Shown here one piece after another: positions 7,099 to 16,253 of a stretch of 64,000 nt of DNA. The notes below the pieces were generated by a model, which was given only the letters and a program-made list of their open reading frames with translations, was not told the DNA's origin and made no database searches. The position numbers and the translations under genes were made by a program. Every line of letters begins with the position of its first letter. The stretch's first letter is position 1. The stretch covers positions 4,402,001-4,466,000 of the forward strand of contig OY782882.1 of the NCBI GenBank assembly GCA_963678485.1, written 5' to 3'. The DNA is from CALGYY01 sp963678485. GTDB lineage: Bacteria; Bacteroidota; Bacteroidia; Bacteroidales; CAIWKO01.

Positions 7099-8259
7099 CT
7101 AAGATGAAAACACGAGATGCGACGAAAAGCCTTTCATGCCTTTGCCTTTTAAGTAGGCAAGGCTCCATTGTTTGATAGTCTTAAGAGGAAGGGATAGTAC
7201 ACTGTCAGAGTGAAGATGTGATAATATCGCTTTTTCTTTTTTGGTTAATGAACCATCGATTAACATTCCAAATACGATTAATTTTAGTAAAGCATTGCGA
7301 TCTGCATGGGGCAAGGATTCCAGCAGCTCGATGTATGCCCGGGTGCTTAATACCTCTTCGGGCTGTTGTATTTGAAAACGCTCAATCAGCGCGTCAGAAA
7401 GTAGATACAAATTGAAATTGTAATTGCGCTTTACCTGCGAAATGAAACTTAGTGTATGAAAAAGCAAGGTCGGAAATTCTGGATGCTGGCCAAAGTTCTG
7501 CTTTAGCTCGTCGGCCAGCCGCTTAATGAGATTGGGTGCCATGATTCGGATCTTTGCCTCATTGATGACCATTACCGAAGCCCAGACATTCCATGCCGGG
7601 TAAACCAACAAGCCAAGAAAGTCAATGTAAATGCGGAGTATAGCCCTTCCCAATACCCGACCGACAACGAGTTTAATAAACATATTACTGAGACTGGCCT
7701 TAAATCGAACAAGAATCATATAGAAGAACAGTCCTACCCGCGACATACCAAAGTATGGATCAATGCCATATTGTTTTATCGTTCTGTCCTTTTTCTCGAG
7801 CGCAACAACCACCAGACTGTGTAAGTGTTTTTCGAAATCAGGTGCATTCAAAATAGGGAAACCATTTGCATTGGAAATACGTGAAACGGTGCGTGCATTA
7901 TAATACACCAGTAACCAGGCCTCAATCTGCGCTAATAGCAAGGAATAGAGCATGAATACCCACTCAAAATCAAAGTTGCTGTTAAGCCAGGGAATGGTGA
8001 TGATGATTTTAATGGCGAAAAAATCCGGAAACAGATATTTGGGAATGTATAAAGTAAGCACGCCTAATACACCAAGCAATGCAGAAATGAAACATATACG
8101 TATCATTTCAGTTTTAATCACACGTGCTTCACGCGGATTGATTATTTCAAGCTCATCATCAGCAATTGCAACGTTGGCCTTTAATTTACGCCTATAATAC
8201 TTCCGTAATAACCTATCGGAAATTCCGGGCCGCTGTATTTTCTGCTTCTTTTTTTTCAT
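7099..8259 (-). CDS. Membrane protein of unknown function with TerB-like C-terminus
   Basis: A 386-aa inner-membrane protein. The N-terminus is strongly basic (KKKKQKIQRPG..DRLLRKYYRRKLK), followed by two hydrophobic spans (about 52-75 and 95-120), amphipathic helices with further hydrophobic segments (about 170-250), and a soluble helical end. The end contains LLKLIVFGMLIDGSLTKKEKAIL, which resembles the helical repeat of TerB-like domains with its acidic DG..(T/S)..E pattern. I do not recognise the family. It starts 26 bases after the signal peptidase stop on the same strand and is probably in its operon, so a role at the envelope is plausible but unproven. Confidence 0.7.
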   Translation of the reverse strand: MKKKKQKIQRPGISDRLLRKYYRRKLKANVAIADDELEIINPREARVIKTEMIRICFISALLGVLGVLTLYIPKYLFPDFFAIKIIITIPWLNSNFDFEWVFMLYSLLLAQIEAWLLVYYNARTVSRISNANGFPILNAPDFEKHLHSLVVVALEKKDRTIKQYGIDPYFGMSRVGLFFYMILVRFKASLSNMFIKLVVGRVLGRAILRIYIDFLGLLVYPAWNVWASVMVINEAKIRIMAPNLIKRLADELKQNFGQHPEFPTLLFHTLSFISQVKRNYNFNLYLLSDALIERFQIQQPEEVLSTRAYIELLESLPHADRNALLKLIVFGMLIDGSLTKKEKAILSHLHSDSVLSLPLKTIKQWSLAYLKGKGMKGFSSHLVFSS

Positions 8260-8285
8260 ACGGGGCTAAGTGCGCCCAATATCTG

Positions 8286-9794
8286 TTAATGGATAAATCG
8301 GAACATTTTGTTCCAGCGAATCTTTCCTTCAGATAACGACTTATTACTATCAAGCGAAAGCCAAACGAATACTGCCTTACCGACAATGTGATCTTCAGGA
8401 ACAAATCCCCAGAAGCGACTATCTGCTGAATTGTGACGATTGTCACCCATCATCCAGTAATAATCCAGCTTGAAGGTGTAAGTCTTGCTCTCCACGCCAT
8501 TGATGTATATTTTATCACCTACAATCTTAAGCTCATTACCTTCGTAATTATAAATGATACGAGTGTAAATGGATATGTTCTTAATATTAATAGGAATAGT
8601 CATACCCCTCTTAGGAATGAGAATAGGACCATAATTATCTTCGTTCCATTTATAATTGGTATCAAAGGGGAAGATATATGGTGCATATCTGGCCACAGGT
8701 GCAATGTATTTTTTAACACTCTTCACATTCGTCCATCCAGCAATTGCCGAAGCTCCGGCATCTGTGAGAGTAACGAGATACTGGTCAGGTGCTATCTGAT
8801 TTACTTCCTCGGTGACATCCAATTTATCAAGTCCTTTTTTGCCTAACATAGAACCATCGGTAGTGACAATATAGCGATACTGTTTAATCCCGACCGAAGG
8901 AAGTTCCTGACCGTTGATATATACGATTTGATTGCGAATTTCCAGCGAATCGCCCGGAAGCCCAATGCAACGCTTGATATAGTTTTCGCGTTTATCTGCA
9001 GGACGAGCTATAATATCTCCGTATTTTCGTTTGTTTCCCCAAACTTCCTGTCGGCCTTCCTCGCGAATAAGTGCATAGTAACTGCGGTTCTGCATATTGA
9101 GTGCAACCGTATCCCCATCAGGATAATTGAACACCACAACATCGTTATGCTTGACAGTTGTGGTTCCCGGGAATCGATAATAAGGAAGCCATATCCATTC
9201 AAGATACGATTTCGTATTTACTGTCCCCGGTAAAGTATGATGCGCAAAAGGAAAAGAGAGTGGGGTATTCGGAATCTTTGGGCCATAACTGACTTTACTC
9301 ACGAATAAATAATCTCCAACAAGCAGCGATTTTTCCATGGATGAAGTCGGAATAGTATATGCTTCAATAAAGAATGTACGTATAATGGTGGCTGCAATCA
9401 CTGCAAAAATTATGGCATCCAGCCATTCGCGAACCACTGATTTTTTAAATGGTTTGCGCTTTTCTGGATCCACGTAAGGCGCTTTATCGACAAATGCCAA
9501 ATACGGAAGATAAAAGAAAGGAACCAATACGCTGAGGGTTTGAGGACCAAGACCGTTTTTTTCGAAGCATTTCAGCAGCTCGACGATCATCAGCAAAATC
9601 ATAAAAACATTTATATATGGGATCAATAAAATCAGGAACCACCATGTTGGTTTCTTAATGATTTTCACCCACACCCACAAATTGTACATTGGGATTAATG
9701 ATTCCCAGCCTTTTCTACCGGCTTTAATGAAGATTTTGAACAGAGCGACTACGGTGAGCAAAAAGAACACTATAGTCAAAATTGCATATGTCAT
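8286..9794 (-). CDS. lepB: Signal peptidase I
   Basis: A 502-aa inner-membrane serine protease that removes signal peptides from exported proteins. The catalytic core begins after about 120 residues: box B IPTSSMEKSLLVGD contains the nucleophile Ser152, box D YIKRCIGLPGD has the general base Lys274, and box E MMGDNRHNSADSRFWG lies near residue 450. Residues 1-105 form an extra hydrophobic domain with about three spans, as is common in Bacteroidota signal peptidases (DUF5684-like), which partly explains why it is longer than the 324-aa E. coli enzyme. A further insertion of about 150 residues sits between boxes D and E. The many secreted proteins in this window would be its substrates. It precedes the 7099-8259 membrane protein by 26 bases. 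Confidence 0.95.
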   Translation of the reverse strand: MTYAILTIVFFLLTVVALFKIFIKAGRKGWESLIPMYNLWVWVKIIKKPTWWFLILLIPYINVFMILLMIVELLKCFEKNGLGPQTLSVLVPFFYLPYLAFVDKAPYVDPEKRKPFKKSVVREWLDAIIFAVIAATIIRTFFIEAYTIPTSSMEKSLLVGDYLFVSKVSYGPKIPNTPLSFPFAHHTLPGTVNTKSYLEWIWLPYYRFPGTTTVKHNDVVVFNYPDGDTVALNMQNRSYYALIREEGRQEVWGNKRKYGDIIARPADKRENYIKRCIGLPGDSLEIRNQIVYINGQELPSVGIKQYRYIVTTDGSMLGKKGLDKLDVTEEVNQIAPDQYLVTLTDAGASAIAGWTNVKSVKKYIAPVARYAPYIFPFDTNYKWNEDNYGPILIPKRGMTIPINIKNISIYTRIIYNYEGNELKIVGDKIYINGVESKTYTFKLDYYWMMGDNRHNSADSRFWGFVPEDHIVGKAVFVWLSLDSNKSLSEGKIRWNKMFRFIH

Positions 9795-9909
9795 AGGTTG
9801 AATATTAGTCTTATTAAAACCCGATTAAAACGAGAGTAGTGAAATAAAATTGTGAATATTAATCAAATACTGGATGAAGCTTATGAAATTGCTGATTGTA
9901 TTACTTAGA

Positions 9910-10695
9910 TTACTTCTTCACCATGAACTCCTTAGAAAAATAAATGTTTCTGGATTTAGTGGATGATTTCTGTTCATTCAGAGATAAGTCTTTCACCACA
10001 CCTCTTAATACATTATTCCCGTTTTTGTAAGTAGTGGTCTTATATTGAGCTACGAAATTTTTACCAACGATGGTGTCGCACTTACTGCCAGCAGCTAAAG
10101 CGTAATTTTCGTCAAAGGGACCAACGATTAATGCCATATACTCATCGTTAAAGGAAGCGGCCAATGTTACATTAAGTATATAAGCTTCACCCGAAGTAAT
10201 GGTATCTTTCTCAGCTTTTGTAATGATGTAATTACTTTCGGAAAGCACAGGTTGCATCAGATTATCAAGCTTAATCCACTGATTCATCTGACGTTTTCCG
10301 CTAACTTCAACATACTCGCGTTTTTCGACCAGATTTTTATTTTTATCCCAAACCCAGAAGAATCCATCTTGCTCATCATTCTTATAGATGCCAAGGTTAT
10401 TCACCGAGCCATCTGCATAAAAGGTGATTCCTGTTCCTTCTTTTTTACCATTTACAATGGTTGCTGTGCTTTTGGGCGTGCCGTTTTTATTGAAATTGAT
10501 AAAAAATCCTTCAGGTGCATCATTTTTAACTTCCTGCAGGTATTCAATATTTCCGTTGTCATAGAATTTAACTCTGATTTCACCGGCGCCATTGGGTTTT
10601 TGCATGGTGAATTCTCCCTTATCGTTGGGCTGATTACCACAAGAAACAAGTGCAAGCATACTCAATGCACATAAAAGGATGCGAAAGGTTCTCAT
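9910..10695 (-). CDS. MORN-repeat (YwqK-like) lipoprotein
   Basis: A 261-aa lipoprotein: the signal sequence ends in LVSC with Cys at about 19. Residues about 38-130 hold repeats of the MORN_2 kind ('G...FYDNGNIEYLQEVKN', 'GFFINFNKNGTPKSTATIVNG', 'GTGITFYADGSVNNLGIYKN', 'GFFWVWDKNKNLVEKREY'), as in proteins annotated YwqK family. The C-terminal half (about 135-261) is a separate domain without a recognised family. MORN_2 repeats form a beta-meander; their role here is unknown, and the 'antitoxin' label often given to this family is not supported by any toxin nearby. It is flanked by terminator 10768-10797 upstream and lepB downstream. Confidence 0.75.
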   Translation of the reverse strand: MRTFRILLCALSMLALVSCGNQPNDKGEFTMQKPNGAGEIRVKFYDNGNIEYLQEVKNDAPEGFFINFNKNGTPKSTATIVNGKKEGTGITFYADGSVNNLGIYKNDEQDGFFWVWDKNKNLVEKREYVEVSGKRQMNQWIKLDNLMQPVLSESNYIITKAEKDTITSGEAYILNVTLAASFNDEYMALIVGPFDENYALAAGSKCDTIVGKNFVAQYKTTTYKNGNNVLRGVVKDLSLNEQKSSTKSRNIYFSKEFMVKK

Positions 10696-10767
10696 AGGAT
10701 GTATTTATAAATTATCAATAGGTGAATTTGAAAACTTTGCTGCTAAATTACATAAAATCTGACAGCC

Positions 10768-10797
10768 AAAAAAAAAAACGCCCGGAGTTACCGGGCG
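10768..10797 (-). terminator. Rho-independent terminator of the PorP/SprF gene
   Basis: CGCCCGG (10779-10785) pairs with CCGGGCG (10791-10797) across AGTTA. On the minus strand the stem is followed by a run of eleven T (10778-10768). It lies 22 bases past the stop of the PorP/SprF gene. The plus-strand side also has a T-run after 10798, so it may work both ways. Confidence 0.88.
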
Positions 10798-10819
10798 ATT
10801 TTTTGAAATCAGTATGCTG

Positions 10820-11866
10820 TTAGTATAAACTCTTTTCAGTTTTCTTGAAAATAGGAGCCATGTAGCGAACTGCAACTTCAAGTCCACCCATGCTCTTGCT
10901 TGCAGAGGCTAATTTAGATGTGTTGATGTCATAACTTACTCCAAGCAGCCAGTTTTTAATTTCAAACTGCGCAGTAGCAACCACTGCATCGCCAAAACGA
11001 TAATGTGCACCAATGGAGAGGGCTGTTTCGCTTACGAAGTTGGTATACTTAGAAGATTCTTGCAGACGGAAGCGGAATAAGGAACCAGCTAAAATTTCGC
11101 GGGCAGGACCTTGCACAAATAGTGAAGCGGATGGCACGATAGCCATATTTGTTCCCGGAATGCCAAACTGGATATTAGTATGCACTGCATATTTCATAAA
11201 CATTTTCTTCTCCATCAAATCGTAGAATGTCTTTTTAGGCTGGTTAATGTGGAATAAGGCAACACCGATATTTCCTTTAATCTGATCGTTTGAAGCCATG
11301 TTGGTTGCGTTATTTTTGAATGTCCATAACATACCAGCAGAAAAATCAGCTAAACCAAAACTGTTGAAATTCATGGTTTCGTTTGATGGAAGTGTAGAGT
11401 TGTATCCACCAGTTGATGTGGCAGAAGCATCGTACTGACTATCCCACATCATTGCTGATTCGTTTACACTGCGCTGTGAGTATCCACCCTGAATACCTGC
11501 AGTTAAATAATGATTTTCTCCAACTCTAACATGATAGGCAACACTGAGGTTGGCTTGAACAACGCCCATTCTGAGGTCGCCCGCCTGATCAGCGAATAGT
11601 TGTAATCCAATGCCTAAAAATCCTGCATTAGAACCTTTAAGTAAGCCTGCATCATAGGAGAGTGCATAAGTAGTGTAGGGCTTAGCAATGGTACCCCACT
11701 GACTGCGATAATTTGCAATAATACGATGTTCAGCATTGAAAGCTCCCGTTAACGCAGGGTTGATAACCATGGGGGCATTGTTGAATTGCGAAAAATGCAC
11801 ATCCTGTGCATTAGCACTAACAATGCAAACCATCATTACGAGAATTCCGAGTATTGTCCTTTTCAT
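10820..11866 (-). CDS. PorP/SprF-family T9SS outer-membrane protein
   Basis: A 348-aa outer-membrane beta-barrel protein. A signal peptide (1-20, ANAQ) leads into the family's hallmark start DVHFSQFNNAPMVINPALTGAF, and further motifs RIIANYRSQWG and LGVSYDIN are also typical. PorP/SprF proteins are needed for secretion or surface attachment of a dedicated T9SS client and are usually encoded next to it. Here the client is the type B protein at 11910, 43 bases upstream on the same strand. A strong terminator follows the gene, so the two form a compact unit. The family call is firm; which substrate it serves is inferred from adjacency. Confidence 0.93.
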   Translation of the reverse strand: MKRTILGILVMMVCIVSANAQDVHFSQFNNAPMVINPALTGAFNAEHRIIANYRSQWGTIAKPYTTYALSYDAGLLKGSNAGFLGIGLQLFADQAGDLRMGVVQANLSVAYHVRVGENHYLTAGIQGGYSQRSVNESAMMWDSQYDASATSTGGYNSTLPSNETMNFNSFGLADFSAGMLWTFKNNATNMASNDQIKGNIGVALFHINQPKKTFYDLMEKKMFMKYAVHTNIQFGIPGTNMAIVPSASLFVQGPAREILAGSLFRFRLQESSKYTNFVSETALSIGAHYRFGDAVVATAQFEIKNWLLGVSYDINTSKLASASKSMGGLEVAVRYMAPIFKKTEKSLY

Positions 11867-11909
11867 ACCTTCTGGTGTTTAGGCTGTAAATATAATAGAA
11901 TATTTATAA

Positions 11910-13589
11910 TTATCGAACTAAAGTGATATTTCCTTTTGAATTGTATTTCGTTCCACTGTTCATTTCAGCTTCCACCGAATATACGAACACGGCGCTTTCC
12001 ATGTCTTTCCCGCGATATGTGCCATCCCATCCCTGCGTAGGATCAGTAATCTCGAAAATCTTTTCACCCCATCTGTCATAAATGACAAGCTTTAAGGTTT
12101 TGATTCCGAACCCACGAACATAAAATACATCATTAACTAAGTCACCATTCGGCGAGAAAATGTTTGGAATGTAGAAACTCTCTTCCTGACATGCTCCGGT
12201 TCCTTCGAGAACATTGAATGTTTGGGTGACAGCACAATCATTAGCATCATTAACAACCACAATATATGAACCGGGAGCAAGGGGCGAAAGGTCTTCCGTA
12301 GTGGCGCTGTTATCCCATGCAAAGGAATAAGGTGCAGTACCACCAGTAACCGTAAGGTTAATTGCTCCATTGGCAGCGCCAGAACAACTTTCGTCAGTTG
12401 TCACAGCACTTAGACTGGCCACTTGGTTTACAGTAATTGTTGTATTGTCATCATCTCCGCAGGTTCCGGCGATGGTATAGGTAATTGTATGATTGCCTGC
12501 TCCGGCAACAGATGGATCAAAAGTACCGGTAGTTGCATTGGTAATACCTGTTCCTGCCCATGTACCACCACCTTCGGAAGCGGTCAAAGTAATACTCGCA
12601 TTATTTGCGCAAATCGGAGTTACAGCAGTAATCTGAGCATCTGCTTTACGACGAGTTAAAATATATGGCTGATAAGTGTATGTATTCCACGCAGCTTTAG
12701 TGACATAGTTGCCTGCAACGCTTACCACGCCCATATTTTGCCAGCTTGTAGATGTTGTATTCCAGTTAGCAAGACCTTCCCAGGTGCCATCACTCACTGT
12801 ATAATTTATTGCCACATCAGCTGCAGTGGTGCCTGCAGTGCGTGAAATCATGTGATAGAAATTTGGATTGGCTTCGCAAATTGTACTGTCGATATTTGTG
12901 CGATTGTAGCCATCGGTAGATGCGTCATTATTGGCTAGACGAACTGTAAAGATTGCTGCTGCTGCAGCTGTGGGAGTAATATTCACCGGACGATAGCGCA
13001 TGGTGCCAACACTCGAACCTGTTGGGAATTCGTAGGTTAATGCTAATGCTGTTGCTCTTGAAAGTGTTCCTCCGGTCAGACTGCTTACAAAACCTGTAGT
13101 GCGCGTAATGGCTGCAGTGGCTGTGTTGTCGATGTACATTGTATGTGCATCTGTTGCCAGTTCTTTATCATTCAATGCGAGGAGATTCCCAACGCGGGCG
13201 TCAATACCCAGACTCTTATTAGCTGTTCCGGTAAGCAAGAGGTCGTTGAAATCAGTAACCTGCGTTCCGGAAATTTGTTGTAGTGCACCGTTGAGTTCAA
13301 CGCTGCCTGTTCCGGAATTGAATGTACTATTGTTAATCCAATTTCCAGCAACATGGAAATCACCGTCACCACCGGCAACCGTGTTATTGGTAATATTACC
13401 GGTAATGGTAACATCGCCCTGATTGGTCAGTGAGCCGGTAGCGCCATTGTTGCTTGCGTCACCATTTACCTGAACAATTGCTGCAGTATTCACATGCACT
13501 AATGCACCATTATTATAGAAAATCTGCGCATTAGCGAAGGATGCTATGAAAAAGAGCATCACAAAAGGTATCAAATTTTTAAACTTCAT
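11910..13589 (-). CDS. T9SS type B (gliding-associated C-terminal) secreted protein
   Basis: A 559-aa protein with signal peptide (1-21, ANAQ). Residues about 22-310 form a repetitive beta-rich region rich in Asn/Thr/Gly ('GDASNNGATGSLTNQGDVTI', 'NLLALND'), resembling passenger or adhesin beta-helix sequence. An Ig-like segment (about 315-385, ICANNASITLTASEGGGTW) and one SprB-like repeat (about 395-465, TTDESCSG...GSYIVVVNDANDC) precede the CHU_C C-terminal signal (about 470-559; NIFSPNGDLVNDVFYVRG, YDRWGEKIFE, NITLVR). It is predicted to be exported by the T9SS and anchored or displayed with the help of the adjacent PorP/SprF. Function as adhesin is inferred. Confidence 0.88.
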   Translation of the reverse strand: MKFKNLIPFVMLFFIASFANAQIFYNNGALVHVNTAAIVQVNGDASNNGATGSLTNQGDVTITGNITNNTVAGGDGDFHVAGNWINNSTFNSGTGSVELNGALQQISGTQVTDFNDLLLTGTANKSLGIDARVGNLLALNDKELATDAHTMYIDNTATAAITRTTGFVSSLTGGTLSRATALALTYEFPTGSSVGTMRYRPVNITPTAAAAAIFTVRLANNDASTDGYNRTNIDSTICEANPNFYHMISRTAGTTAADVAINYTVSDGTWEGLANWNTTSTSWQNMGVVSVAGNYVTKAAWNTYTYQPYILTRRKADAQITAVTPICANNASITLTASEGGGTWAGTGITNATTGTFDPSVAGAGNHTITYTIAGTCGDDDNTTITVNQVASLSAVTTDESCSGAANGAINLTVTGGTAPYSFAWDNSATTEDLSPLAPGSYIVVVNDANDCAVTQTFNVLEGTGACQEESFYIPNIFSPNGDLVNDVFYVRGFGIKTLKLVIYDRWGEKIFEITDPTQGWDGTYRGKDMESAVFVYSVEAEMNSGTKYNSKGNITLVR

Positions 13590-13620
13590 TGTTTGCGAAT
13601 TTTTAGTTTTTTGTTTAGGG

Positions 13621-15135
13621 TTATTTTAATTGTAATATGGGTTGTTCAAAGGTTTTGCTGCTGCTGCCGCCAATAAGTATAGGACTTGGTTTGTACAAAT
13701 AGCTCTTCTCTTTTGGCTGATTATATCCTTCCGGATAAATGTACTTTCCTGCATATCTGCCTGTTTTTACAGGTTCTGGATTTATCAATTCAGGGTGATC
13801 AACAATATACTTATCGTTTCTCTCTGCGTATACTGTCCATGAAACCTGAATTCCTGCAGGACCACCAGCAATAACAAAAGTATTATTGGCCAGCTTTTCT
13901 TTAATGTAAAGATTGGGAGCAGGCGCACCAACAGCCGTTAAACTATAGGAGAAATTTTTATTGATCAAGGAGAAATATTCAGGCAGCGTAACAACGGCTT
14001 CTCCATTCATATCCAGGGTGGCATTGCCGCGATACATATTGAGCGCCTCCGGTGATTCAATACAAAAATGTTTTAAAAGCTTATTGTCAGGATCTAAAGG
14101 ATTATCCATGACCCATGATTTTACTGCCGCACTCATGGTACCTCCAATATCAAGGTTATTGTAAATTCCTCCATCATCATAGGAATACAAGCCATAACTT
14201 AATGTGGTATTCGTACTTTGTCCGGCCACACCTGTAATACCCTGACCGAAGGTCCCAATACCGGGGTCGGTGGCAGCATGATTCCAGCCCGAAACGCCAT
14301 AGCCGGCAACATAATTTGATTCTCCCACGGTTCCGTTAAAACCTATACCACGAACTCCATGTCCGCCGGTGGTGCGCAGGTTGTTGCCAAATACCGCAGC
14401 TTCTGCTGTTGCTGTTGCTTGAATCTGGCCGCTTACACCATATGCTTTTCCTGTGGAGTTTCCAAGTATAGCTGATGTGGGAGCAGGCGATCCGCCTACA
14501 GTTCCATAATTGGAAGCTGTGTTAGATTGTATGGTAGCGTATTGAACAGTTGCAAAAGTTGAGGCTGCTGCAATAGCAACACCGTCCTGACTGTGGCTCG
14601 ATTGCAATGCTATAGAACTGGCATTTGCACTACTGATACTAACCGCATTGGTACCGCTGATGGTAATGGTTCTTCCCGAACCGCTACCGCTGCACCCATC
14701 GTAAGCTTCCTGAAGTGTAAGGCACGTTGCACCTGAAGGACCCGTAACACCGATTGGACCAGTAGGTCCTGGAGCACCGGCTGCACCAGCTGTACCTGCA
14801 GCTCCAGCAGGACCAGTTACGCCCATTGGACCAGCAGGACCCATAGGGCCGCTTCCGAAGGTTTGCCAGTTATATCCATTCCAAAAGAAAAATTTTGTAG
14901 AGTCGTTGTCAAAAACTAAAAGACCTTTTTGAGGCACGCCCAGCGATGGATTCATACTGGTGCGGTTAACAGAACTCATTCGCGGTACAAGGATGCCCTG
15001 AGTGGTCGATTTGAGTTCTAAGACTGCATTAGCATCCGGTGTGTTCGTTCCTATACCAACATTTTGTGAGGAACATACGCCTGCAACAAATAAGGAACAA
15101 ATACTTAAAACTAAGCGTAAATATTTGATTTTCAT
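13621..15135 (-). CDS. Secreted collagen-like protein
   Basis: A 504-aa protein with signal peptide (1-24). The mature start NVGIGTNTPDANAVLELKST and ILVPRMSSVNR are typical of Bacteroidota secreted proteins related to phage tail-fibre heads. Residues 96-137 are 14 uninterrupted Gly-X-Y triplets (GPM GPA GPM GVT ...), which should form a short collagen-like triple helix, so the protein is probably a trimer. A Ser/Ala/Gly-rich region with repeated short beta strands follows (about 150-310), then a globular end (about 320-504). No standard T9SS signal or S74 peptidase motif is visible. It is 31 bases upstream of the type B protein and may share its transcript. Confidence 0.78.
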   Translation of the reverse strand: MKIKYLRLVLSICSLFVAGVCSSQNVGIGTNTPDANAVLELKSTTQGILVPRMSSVNRTSMNPSLGVPQKGLLVFDNDSTKFFFWNGYNWQTFGSGPMGPAGPMGVTGPAGAAGTAGAAGAPGPTGPIGVTGPSGATCLTLQEAYDGCSGSGSGRTITISGTNAVSISSANASSIALQSSHSQDGVAIAAASTFATVQYATIQSNTASNYGTVGGSPAPTSAILGNSTGKAYGVSGQIQATATAEAAVFGNNLRTTGGHGVRGIGFNGTVGESNYVAGYGVSGWNHAATDPGIGTFGQGITGVAGQSTNTTLSYGLYSYDDGGIYNNLDIGGTMSAAVKSWVMDNPLDPDNKLLKHFCIESPEALNMYRGNATLDMNGEAVVTLPEYFSLINKNFSYSLTAVGAPAPNLYIKEKLANNTFVIAGGPAGIQVSWTVYAERNDKYIVDHPELINPEPVKTGRYAGKYIYPEGYNQPKEKSYLYKPSPILIGGSSSKTFEQPILQLK

Positions 15136-15177
15136 AAGTTAATCTGAGTCCGTAATTCAGTTTTTCAAAATAGCGAA

Positions 15178-15185
15178 CAAATATA
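15178..15185 (-). promoter_or_regulatory. Bacteroidota -7 element for the collagen-like gene
   Basis: On the minus strand 15185-15178 reads TATATTTG, an exact TAnnTTTG match, 43 bases before the ATG at 15135. A TTG lies 15 bases further upstream, somewhat closer than usual. Confidence 0.45.
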
Positions 15186-15338
15186 GCAAGTTTAGCTGTT
15201 CAATTAACATATCATTTGCTTTTTTTTTAGATTTTTTTTTGACAATCACCTTGGTCTGCTATTAATTGCATTTCGGTGGACATTTTTTGGTTTTGGTGGC
15301 AAAGCCGAATCTAAGATAAGCTGCTATTATTTTTTTTT

Positions 15339-15346
15339 TACTTTTG
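15339..15346 (+). promoter_or_regulatory. Bacteroidota -7 element for cdaA
   Basis: TACTTTTG matches TAnnTTTG exactly and lies 17 bases before the ATG at 15364, implying a leader of about ten bases. No good -33 element is visible. Confidence 0.45.
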
Positions 15347-15363
15347 TGGGTTAAACCCAACCT

Positions 15364-16155
15364 ATGATTCTTTCGATTATTACAGGTTTTATCTCAGTGC
15401 GCTGGCTTGATATCCTTGATATTTTTCTGGTAGCAATTATATTATATGAGGTTTACCGACTGGTTCGCGGTACCGTTGCCATCAATATTTTTCTTGGAAT
15501 ATTATCGGTTTACATTTTTTGGAAAATTGTAAACTCTCTCGAAATGGAACTGCTTTCTGAGATTATCGGGCAGTTTGTTAGTGTTGGAGTCATTGCGTTA
15601 ATTGTAGTTTTTCAAAAGGAAATACGTCAATTCCTGCTCTTGCTGGGAACCCCAAAGTTTATGAAGGAGAGGTCACGTTGGTTTACATTTTTCAAAATCC
15701 AGGTTCGGCCTCAAATGCCTTTAGCTGTTGAACCCATCGTACAGGCATGCGCACATATGGCCTCTAACAATACAGGTGCGCTTATCATTATTACACGTCG
15801 AAGCGAACTAGCCGAATATGTCAATACAGGAGAAGTAATTGATTCTAAAATATCGGATGCGCTCATCACCAATATTTTTTATAAGAATTCTCCCTTACAT
15901 GATGGCGCTATCATCATCCATAGAAATAGGATACAGGCAGCCCGCTGCATTTTGCCTTTAACGCGTAGCGAGAGTTTTCCTGTAACATTCGGTTTGCGAC
16001 ATCGCGCAGCCGTTGGAATTTCTGAGCAAAGCGACGCTATTGCTGTAGTTGTTTCTGAACAAACCGGGGATATTGCCTATGCTAAAGATGGTACGCTTTA
16101 CAAAAAGATCAAACCCGAAGCCTTGAAAACATTTCTGGAATCAGAATTTAATTAA
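15364..16155 (+). CDS. cdaA: Diadenylate cyclase CdaA
   Basis: A 263-aa membrane enzyme that makes cyclic di-AMP from two ATP. Three hydrophobic spans occupy about residues 1-90, then a DisA_N/DAC catalytic domain (about 120-245) with the two active-site signatures DGA (180-182, within PLHDGAIIIH) and RHR (212-214, within GLRHRAAVGISE). Length and layout match the CdaA (YbbP) type. No CdaR-like regulator or glmM follows, unlike in Firmicutes. The next gene is a transglutaminase-like lipoprotein 98 bases downstream; c-di-AMP often controls wall and osmotic homeostasis, but a link is only suggestive. Confidence 0.95.
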   Translation: MILSIITGFISVRWLDILDIFLVAIILYEVYRLVRGTVAINIFLGILSVYIFWKIVNSLEMELLSEIIGQFVSVGVIALIVVFQKEIRQFLLLLGTPKFMKERSRWFTFFKIQVRPQMPLAVEPIVQACAHMASNNTGALIIITRRSELAEYVNTGEVIDSKISDALITNIFYKNSPLHDGAIIIHRNRIQAARCILPLTRSESFPVTFGLRHRAAVGISEQSDAIAVVVSEQTGDIAYAKDGTLYKKIKPEALKTFLESEFN

Positions 16156-16253
16156 TCCCTCATGGCTCAACACCTGGAAAAATCCTGCTATCATAGAAGT
16201 CCATTATTTATATCACCCATTCATCTTTATAAGTTGCATATTTACAATGATCA

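Noticed and set aside
6788..7168. 126-aa minus-strand reading frame across the hairpin region
   Set aside because: It overlaps the end of the 7099-8259 gene, has no recognisable domain, and its composition (clusters of Pro, Thr, His) follows from the hairpins. A structured RNA explains the region better.
9910..10695. YwqK label as a toxin-antitoxin gene
   Set aside because: The MORN repeats support a family name only; there is no toxin partner next to it and it is a lipoprotein.
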